A DNA stretch of 12,066 nt from Eimeria necatrix. Its lineage: Eukaryota > Apicomplexa > Conoidasida > Eucoccidiorida > Eimeriidae. The DNA is taken from the NCBI RefSeq assembly GCF_000499385.1, contig NW_013654467.1, forward strand, positions 10,001 to 22,066, written 5' to 3'. This document shows, piece by piece, positions 1 through 5,372 of the stretch; within the stretch, counting starts at the first letter, position 1, and each line of letters opens with the position of its first letter. The notes beneath the pieces are model-generated. The model saw nothing but the letters and a program-made list of their open reading frames with translations, ran no database searches and was not told where the DNA came from. The position numbers were made by a program, and so were the translations under genes.

Positions 1-29
1 GAGGAGCGGATGGTGTTTGCAATGGGAAT

Positions 30-150
30 TAGGGTTTAGGGTTTAGACTTTACGGTTTGCGAGATTGGCCTTGTGAGGGAATTAGGGTTTAGGGTTTAGG
101 GTTTAGGGTTTAGGGTTTAGGGTTTAGGGTTTGGGGTTTGGGGTTTGGGA
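30..150 (+). repeat. Interstitial telomere-type TTTAGGG array (forward orientation)
   Basis: A short run of TTTAGGG units lies at about 30-47 and a longer run at about 83-150. The last units drift to TTTGGGG. TTTAGGG is the telomere repeat of coccidian apicomplexans, and interstitial copies are typical of Eimeria repeat-rich segments. Each run is preceded by similar flanking bases (GGGAATTAGGG), so the second may be a local duplication of the first. This is unlikely to be a chromosome end, because gene-bearing DNA follows on the right and the array is short and impure. It probably lies in an intron or upstream region of the first gene; a candidate 3' splice site (TTTACCCAG) follows near 165. 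Confidence 0.9.
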
Positions 151-169
151 AAGGGCAGCTTTACCCAGG

Positions 170-403
170 TTTACTCTCCGATGCCGCAGCAGCAGCAGCA
201 ACCGCAGCCGAACGCGCGCCGGCAGCAACAACAGCAGCCCTCACCAGCAGCTGCAGCATTTGCTGCTGCTGCTGCTGCTGCTGTTGCTGCTGCTCTTGCT
301 GCTGCTGCAGTTAATGCAGCACGAGTCGGCTGAGCGCCAATGCGCTGCTGTTAATTAGTGTGCCAGTTACTAACCATCTGTCTGCTGCTGCTGCTGCTGC
401 CCT

Positions 404-448
<45 letters not shown>

Positions 449-450
449 AG
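170..450 (+). other. CAG/CTG-rich stretch upstream of the first mapped exon: probable intron DNA and uncertain exons
   Basis: A CAG-rich part (about 183-255) is followed by CTG tracts at about 259-310 and 381-450. One frame from about 169 reads PMPQQQQQPQPNARRQQQQQ and then poly-Ala, and could be a 5' exon of the Nup54-like gene. A second candidate mini-exon follows CTGCAG at 310 and reads LMQHESAERQCAA. Neither can be joined to the exon at 451 with matching phase, so no model is offered. TACTAAC at 368-374 equals the yeast branch-point consensus. It lies upstream of the CTG tract that ends in CTGCAG at 450, which supports a 3' splice site there. Confidence 0.4.
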
Positions 451-613
451 GGGTTGTGGTGCCTGTGGTGGGGCTGCAGGGCCTTGCTGCGCGCATATCG
501 GGAGCAGCAGAAAGGACAGAAGCTGTGCTGCAGGCAGCAGCAGCAACAGCAAGAGACACGGAGGCTCTTGCTGCTAAGCACAACCAAATGAAGGCAGCGG
601 TCAGTGGGCCTGC

Positions 614-654
<41 letters not shown>

Positions 655-953
655 TTGCGAACGCCGTGCTGCTGCAGCTGCTGCTCTTTGTGCTGCAGCT
701 GGGGCGAATTAAGAAAAGACATGCAGTGCTCGGCCACAGCCTCATAAGGGCTTTAGGGCTTGTTGAAGGTGCGCACAGTTGCTGCTGCTGCTGCTGTTGA
801 TGCTGCTGCTGCTGCTGTCGCTGCTGCTGCTGTTGGCGCTGCTGCTGCTGCTGCTGTTGGCGTCGCAGCAGTTGCTGCTGCTGCGGATGCACGAGAAGCA
901 GTTTGACCCCACTGCAACGCTGCTGCTTGTTGGGGTTTTTTGGCTATATTGCA

Positions 954-995
<42 letters not shown>

Positions 996-1155
996 AGGGT
1001 TGGCTGTCAGCCGCGGCGTCTGTGAAAGGAATCCACGGTGTGAAGCAGCAAACGAGCAGCTGCTAGCTCAAATCCAGGTACTGTCGCGACACAGCAGCAG
1101 CAGCAGCAGCAGCAGCGAAAGTTCTTAGTGCTCTAATAGCAGCAGAGCTGGCAGA

Positions 1156-1186
<31 letters not shown>

Positions 1187-1294
1187 GCAGCAGCATGTCG
1201 CTCCCGTTAGCGTTAGCAGTCTGGTTCGCCTATGGGCAGTCACGTTGCTGCGGTTGTGTCTTGTGGTGCATGCTTTCTTCCCGAGTCAATTTAA

Positions 1295-1343
<49 letters not shown>

Positions 1344-1443
1344 GTGGCGCTGCAGGAGGAGTTTCAGTGGGCGGACTGGCAGCAGCGGATTGACGGGCTG
1401 CGCGTGTGGCTGTCGAGCCTGCAGCAGCAGAAGCCGGAGGCCT

Positions 1444-1474
<31 letters not shown>

Positions 1475-1628
1475 GCAGCAGCAGCCCGCGGTGGCCCCCG
1501 CGCTGCTGCGGCTGCTCACTGTCCAGGCAGAGACAATGCAGCAGCTGCTGCAGTCTCTTGCCAACACAGAAGCAGCAGTTTCCCGTCTCCAGGCTTCTGC
1601 CCTCGCAGCTCGTTCCCGCGCAAAGTGA
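451..1628 (+). CDS. Coiled-coil protein, probable nucleoporin Nup54-like C-terminal half (5' end not resolved)
   Basis: Four exons are proposed: 451-599, 699-768, 998-1077 and 1356-1628 (TGA stop). Entry phases are 1, 0, 1 and 0, and every junction agrees, giving about 190 residues. The first exon has VVVPVVGLQGLAARI and then a heptad-like helix. In Nup54/Nup57 proteins a VPVVGF..L..R segment opens the C-terminal coiled coil. The second exon reads RIKKRHAVLGHSLIRALGLV, matching the family pattern of a basic helix RRH.EL.HR+L+V. The third ends ANEQLLAQIQ. The last has QWADWQQRIDGLRVWLSSL, a poly-Ser/Gln insert, and a final helix LLTVQAETMQQLLQSLANTE. In other eukaryotes Nup54 pairs with Nup62 and Nup58 in the central channel of the nuclear pore; that role is inferred here. 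All three introns carry CTG tracts, and their acceptors are all CTGCAG. Upstream exons, including any FG-repeat part, are missing or unplaced. Another Nup62-complex coiled-coil protein is the main alternative. The gene structure is more secure than the family name. Confidence 0.55.
600..698 (+). other. Intron of the Nup54-like gene (phase 0) with CTG tract
   Basis: The donor is GCG|GTCAGT and the acceptor CTCTTTGTGCTGCAG. A CTG/TTG tract fills about 608-657. If the intron were retained the frame would stay open and read a poly-Ala and Leu-rich insert, so a longer protein form cannot be excluded from sequence alone. Confidence 0.5.
769..997 (+). other. Intron of the Nup54-like gene (phase 1) with CTG tracts
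   Basis: The donor is GAAG|GTGCGC. The acceptor is the last CAG of a run of about 14 CTG units (954-997). CTG tracts also occupy about 780-876. A short alternative exon starting after GGCGTCGCAG (about 865) has compatible entry phase and reads AVAAADAREAV before a stop, but nothing else supports it. Confidence 0.5.
1078..1355 (+). other. Intron of the Nup54-like gene (phase 0): CAG tracts then a CTG tract
   Basis: The donor is ATCCAG|GTACTG and the acceptor GTGGCGCTGCAG. CAG tracts lie at about 1091-1117 and 1157-1196, and a run of about 16 CTG units at about 1294-1342. The CAG and CTG tracts are complementary, so the intron RNA could fold back on itself and bring the splice sites together. 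That folding is inferred. Confidence 0.5.
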
Positions 1629-1910
1629 TGGGGGCCCCCTGGGGCCCCCCTGGGGGCCCCCTGGGGGGCCCCCTGGGGGCCCCCTGGGGGGCCCCTGGGG
1701 GCCCCCTGGGGGCCCCCGGGGAAGCCCTTGGGGGGCCCCCTGGGGGGCCCCCTGGGGGGCTTCCTGGGGGGCCCCCTGGGGGTCCCCCTGGGGGGCTTCC
1801 TGGGGGGCCCCCTGGGGGGCCCCACAGGGGCCCCTGCGCAGGAGGCCTAGCGGGGGCCCCCACAGGGGTCTCAGGCCCTGGGGGCCCCCTGGGGGGCCCC
1901 TGGGGGGCTC
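1629..1910. repeat. GGGGCCCC palindrome array, immediately 3' of the first gene
   Basis: Dense GGGGGCCCCC blocks are separated by T/CT, giving units such as CCCTGGGGGGCC with a period of roughly 9-12 bases. It starts one base after the TGA stop. All frames give Gly/Pro-rich open reading frames on both strands, a product of the palindromic composition and not evidence of coding. The G-runs could form G-quadruplexes, and the self-complementary units could form hairpins. Confidence 0.9.
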
Positions 1911-2204
1911 TTTTCTGTTTGGCTTTTAATCTCAATTTATTTTGTCCCCTCTTTGCATTTTTTGGCCCATTTGTGTCTCCATTTGAGACCCTAAAAGGCC
2001 CACTCTGGGGGCCCCAGGCCAAGTTTAAGGGGCCCCCTCAAACCCAGCAAAGGGGCCCCCAGGGGGCCCCCTTTGCTGGTACCCTAGGGACGCTGCAGGG
2101 GGGCCCCCTGCTGCAGCAGCAGCCAGAGTTCTGCTTCAGAGGGGCCCATTGGGTTTCTTGTGAGTCAGTGAGCCTTTTGGGGGCCTTTGGCAGCTTCGTG
2201 TTGC
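1911..2204. other. Spacer with scattered GGGGCCCC blocks, no gene seen
   Basis: A pyrimidine-rich stretch (about 1911-1985) is followed by scattered GGGGCCCC blocks at about 2008-2110. No splice-consistent coding exon or recognisable domain was found. It may hold the 3' end of the first gene's transcript. Confidence 0.4.
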
Positions 2205-2205
2205 G

Positions 2206-2288
2206 CTGCTGTGGCTGCTGCTGCTGCTGCTGCTGCTGCCGCTGCAGCAGCAGCAGCAGCTACAGCAGCAGCGGCAGCTGCTGCTGTT
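2206..2288. repeat. CTG tract joined to CAG tract: triplet inverted repeat
   Basis: A CTG run (about 2206-2243) meets a CAG run (about 2243-2288, interrupted by CTACAG and GGCAG) through CCGCTGCAG. The two arms are complementary, so the strand can form a long triplet hairpin or cruciform. It lies between genes, where no coding role explains it. Confidence 0.8.
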
Positions 2289-2377
2289 TCAAGGGACTGG
2301 ATTTGTTTGCACTTTCTTGTTGATTTAAATCAATTAAAAGACCAGCAGCTGCATGCAGAGCCTCCAACGCAACAAGG

Positions 2378-2545
2378 CCCCCACGGGAGGGGGGCCCCCA
2401 AGGTGGGGCCCCCAACTAGGGGGCCCCTAAGGTGGGGCCCCCCACTAGGGGGCCTCCAACTATGGGGGCCCCCACCTAGGGGGCCCCCACGGCGAAGGCA
2501 GGGGGCCCCCCTTCTGGGACCCCTCTTTGGGGGGCCCCCGGGGCC
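2378..2545. repeat. GGGGCCCC palindrome array 2
   Basis: About ten GGGGCCCC-type blocks are separated by short spacers such as AACTAG and CTAAGGT. This spacing differs from the array next to the first gene, so this is a related but independently diverged array. The open reading frame across it is only Gly/Pro/Arg-rich low complexity. Confidence 0.85.
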
Positions 2546-2690
2546 ACAGACACTTGAAGCTTTAGTGTTGTTTTCTGTTCTTGGCGAGGACTTTAATTAA
2601 ACAAGAACATATAAACATTTGATTTATTTTCTTCATCTAATTAAACAATTGCATGCGCATGCAGGACTATAACTGCAGCTTTCACACCCT
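2546..2690. other. AT-rich spacer with GCATGCGCATGC
   Basis: This AT-rich interval contains TTTAATTAAAC and CTAATTAAAC, and a GCATGCGCATGC double motif at 2651-2662. TGCATGC is a known ApiAP2 (apicomplexan transcription-factor) binding core, so a regulatory element is possible but unproven. No gene is seen. Confidence 0.4.
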
Positions 2691-2850
2691 GAGGGGCCCC
2701 ACAGCAAATAAACCCTTTCTAGGGGGGCCCCCTTGAGGCCCCCGTGGGGGCCCCGAGAGAGGGGGCCCCCCAAGGGGCCCCCCAGCAGCGGGTTTCCAGG
2801 ATAAGCAGCTGTGGGGCAACTGCAAAGGACCCCACAAGGGGCCCCTATGC
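2690..2850. repeat. GGGGCCCC palindrome array 3
   Basis: Several GGGGCCCC blocks are embedded in less repetitive sequence (densest at about 2719-2782, the last at about 2838-2845). No coding model is supported in it. Confidence 0.8.
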
Positions 2851-2868
2851 CTTTTGACCTCTCTGGAC

Positions 2869-2961
2869 TTTTTAATGACACTAAAACCCAATAAATACAT
2901 TTTTAATGATACTAAAACCCAAATAATACATTTTTAATGATACTAAAACCCAGTAAATGCA
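2869..2961 (+). repeat. Three head-to-tail copies of a 31-bp unit
   Basis: Units lie at 2869-2899, 2900-2930 and 2931-2961. Each begins TTTTTAATGA and contains ACTAAAACCCA. The copies differ at only a few positions, mostly in the last third, so the duplication is recent. The last copy runs into ATGCATGC, another TGCATGC-type motif. Confidence 0.93.
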
Positions 2962-3660
2962 TGCTGAGGCGAAGACAACAACCCCACCAAATCACCACCC
3001 GTTTCAGTTTTGCAGAGCCTCAGGTGTACGTACAGCGCAGTGGCTGAGCTCGCTGCGCGTGGGGCACTTTCTGAAGGCTGTGGGGCCCCTAAAGGTATTT
3101 TTAGTGGAGAGGAAGAAGAAAAAGAAGACAAAAGACAAAAGACAGGGGAAAAAGGAACAAAAAGGAACAAAAAAGAAGACAAAATCGCAGAGACGCAGCT
3201 AAATGGGCTGCAGCAGAAGGAAACATTTCCAGAAATGTGAGAAATATGGACAAGACCTCAAAAGAGCTGCTGCTTCTGTTTTGGGGTGTGTCTCGCGCAG
3301 GTGTACAGACACCTGGAGTTTTTTGTGGGAGACATTCAGGTGTACGTACACCCCAGCTTGCAGGTGTGCAGAAACGTTTCCGCATTTGCAGGCGCCGTTT
3401 CAGCGGCCTCGTTTGGCTTTTGGACTTCATTTCTTTTTTGAAAACATTTTATTTCTCCTTTTAATCTCTTTTTGTCTATTTCCAGCTCCACTCGCCGCAG
3501 CCCGAGTTCCTGCTGGCTGCACTTCTTCTCGCGGCGCACCCGGCGCCAACTCGCAGCCTTCGAAGCTGAGCTGGGCTTTGAAACAAAATTCAGAAAAATC
3601 TCCGAAATACCTTTTTGAGTGCTTTTTGAGTGCAGCAGCAAAGCGAGATTAAATAAGACT
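2962..3660 (+). other. Region with candidate exons of an unrecognised short gene
   Basis: One candidate exon ends AAAG|GTATTT at 3094 and would read AVAELAARGALSEGCGAPK. A strong 3' splice site (CTTTTTGTCTATTTCCAG, ending 3485) begins another. From 3486, phase 2 reads a basic segment with WLHFFSRRTRRQLAAFEAEL and stops at 3616-3618. Phase 1, which matches the donor at 3095, reads a Ser/Lys-rich tail ending SAAAKRD with a stop at 3650-3652. Purine-rich DNA (about 3107-3185) lies between. No family is recognised and the frame cannot be decided, so this is a weak call. Confidence 0.2.
3021..3371. repeat. Dispersed CAGGTGTAC...ACACCTG palindromic motif
   Basis: Copies occur at 3021-3035 (CAGGTGTACGTACAG), 3298-3315 (CAGGTGTACAGACACCTG), 3337-3352 (CAGGTGTACGTACACC) and 3361-3371 (CAGGTGTGCAG). 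A further copy lies at 5298-5313 inside the first intron of the protease gene. The core GTGTACGTACAC is self-complementary. A transcription-factor site or remnants of a small repeat family are both possible. Confidence 0.6.
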
Positions 3661-3664
3661 TGCA

Positions 3665-3712
3665 GAGGTGCACTAGTAGACCAGGCCAGTACACCTCGGA
3701 GGCCGTGCTGGC
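3665..3712. other. Imperfect hairpin next to the reversed telomere-type array
   Basis: GAGGTGCACT (3665-3674) pairs with AGTACACCTC (3688-3697) at nine of ten positions around a 13-base loop. An alternative pairing uses GCCAG (3685-3689) with CTGGC (3708-3712). It could be a small structured RNA, a 3'-end signal or chance. It does not fit a tRNA. Confidence 0.4.
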
Positions 3713-3721
3713 TGTCTTGAG

Positions 3722-3784
3722 CCTAAACCCTAAACCCTAAACCCTAAACCCTGCGCTCTAAACCCTAAACTCTAAATCTAAACC
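3722..3784 (-). repeat. Interstitial telomere-type array (CCCTAAA on the + strand)
   Basis: Four clean CCCTAAA units are followed by degenerate ones (CTCTAAACCC, CTCTAAATCT). The orientation is opposite to the array at the left end of the window, so the two face each other across about 3.6 kb. Confidence 0.9.
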
Positions 3785-4068
3785 GGCTCTGAAGAGCAAA
3801 CTGACAAAGACGGAGGGGTGGCGGCCACCGAGGGGGGCCCCGGGGTGGCAGCAGGCGAGCCGGGGGGCCCCCCACGAGGCTATCTCTCGGGATTGCGCGT
3901 GTCTGCAGCTCTTTGGGATTATTTGAATTCTTCATTTGTTTTTATTTTGTTTGGATTTCCTTTTTGAACTTCTGCAAAAAGTGCCTGAGGCAGAAGCCTG
4001 GCCCGCCGTTTGCACACTCCCCCCAAGTGCCCAAGTGCCATTTGCTGCACTTCATTTCTCCCCTTAGC

Positions 4069-4101
<33 letters not shown>

Positions 4102-4247
4102 CAAGACAGCCCCCAAGCCTGCAGCGGGAGCAGCCACAGCTGCTAGCTGCAGCAGCAGCCTCGCGGGGCCCCACAAGAGAGGGCCTCAGTGCCTTAGAGG
4201 CCACAGGGGCCCCCAGGGCTTTCTCTTACTGTACCCTGCTGGCAGCA
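3785..4247 (+). other. Upstream region of the protease gene, probable 5'UTR intron
   Basis: GGGGCCCC blocks lie at about 3833-3872. A pyrimidine-rich stretch ending TTCTCCCCTTAG (4069) is a good 3' splice site. A CAG tract (4070-4100) follows it. From there a frame different from the protease frame stays open to CAG|GTGCAT (4312) and reads poly-Gln followed by an Ala/Pro/Gly-rich segment. This may be 5'UTR. Alternatively it is an upstream coding exon spliced across 4313-4385 into the protease frame; that splice would remove the signal peptide proposed for the protease, so the simpler reading is preferred. Confidence 0.35.
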
Positions 4248-4477
4248 ATGAGGCTTGGGGGGGCCTCCAGGGGCCCCGGGGGCCCCCCGCGGGGGCTGCT
4301 GCGGGCCCCCAGGTGCATGCTCTTTCTTGCTGCTTGCTGCTGCTGCTGCTGCTTCCTGATCTTGGGGGGCCCCGCTGGCGCTGCAGCAGCAGCAGCAGCA
4401 GCAGCTCCGCCGGGGGCCCCGCGGGAAGTGCCCGACGCAGCGGCAGCGGCGGCCGCCGCAGCAGAAGCTGCAGCAAT

Positions 4478-4511
<34 letters not shown>

Positions 4512-5051
4512 CCCGCCAAGGCCCTCCAAACCCCAGCCCAAGTGCCCCTTAAAGTCGTGGGCAGCCGCGTGGCCCTGCAAGTCCAAGTGGGGGGGCAGCA
4601 GCTGCTGCTGGGGCTGGACTCTTGCAAGGAGGGTTTGCGGCTGTTTGCTTCGGGGTCTTCTGCATGCACTTCTGGCAGGCGCGGCTCGCTGCTGCAGCAG
4701 CAGCAGCAGCAGCAGCAGCAGGCCCTTGCTGCGGCGCGGCGGCAGCAGCAAGCTGCTGCGGAGGACGCCGGCAGCCCGCGGGAAGCGCCTGCGGGAGAGC
4801 CAGCAGCGGCGCAGCAGCAGCAGCAGCAGCAGCAGCAGGGGGACGCCGAGGCGAAGCAGCGCAAGCAGCTGGCGAAGCAGCAGCAGCAGCAGCAGCAGCA
4901 GCAAGACTGCTACAACCCCGATGCTTCCAGCAGCAGCACTTGGTGCCTCAACTGGCACGAAGTTTGTACCCCTTTTTCAGAGTCTCCTTTCAGCTGCCGG
5001 GCCTCCAAGCAGCACGACCCCCAATATGCTGCGCGGTGCGCTCGCTGCTGC

Positions 5052-5132
<81 letters not shown>

Positions 5133-5326
5133 AGTCGACGCCGCGACGCGCCGTAGAAGCAGCAGCTACGGTTTTGCTTTTCTGTCTTTTCGTTTGCAAC
5201 TGCTGCTGCTGCTGCTTCCGCCGCTGCTGCTGCTGCTGCTGCTGCTGCTTCGCATTTGCTGCTGCCCATTGCCTTCTCCCCTGCGTCTGCCGCTGGGGGT
5301 GTACAGGCACCTGCCCATTCTAGCTT

Positions 5327-5372
<46 letters not shown>

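Noticed and set aside
1..150. A true chromosome end
   Set aside because: The array is short, degenerate and interrupted, non-telomeric sequence lies on both sides, and a second array in the opposite orientation occurs at 3722-3784.
311..1128. Poly-Leu, poly-Cys, poly-Gln and poly-Ser frames over the triplet tracts
   Set aside because: Triplet tracts are open in several frames. Only the frame linked by matching splice phases to conserved helical sequence is kept.
1406..2323. Long Gly/Pro-rich open frames resembling collagen, on both strands
   Set aside because: They arise from the palindromic GGGGCCCC array, which is open in several frames on both strands. The real coding frame of the first gene stops at 1628.
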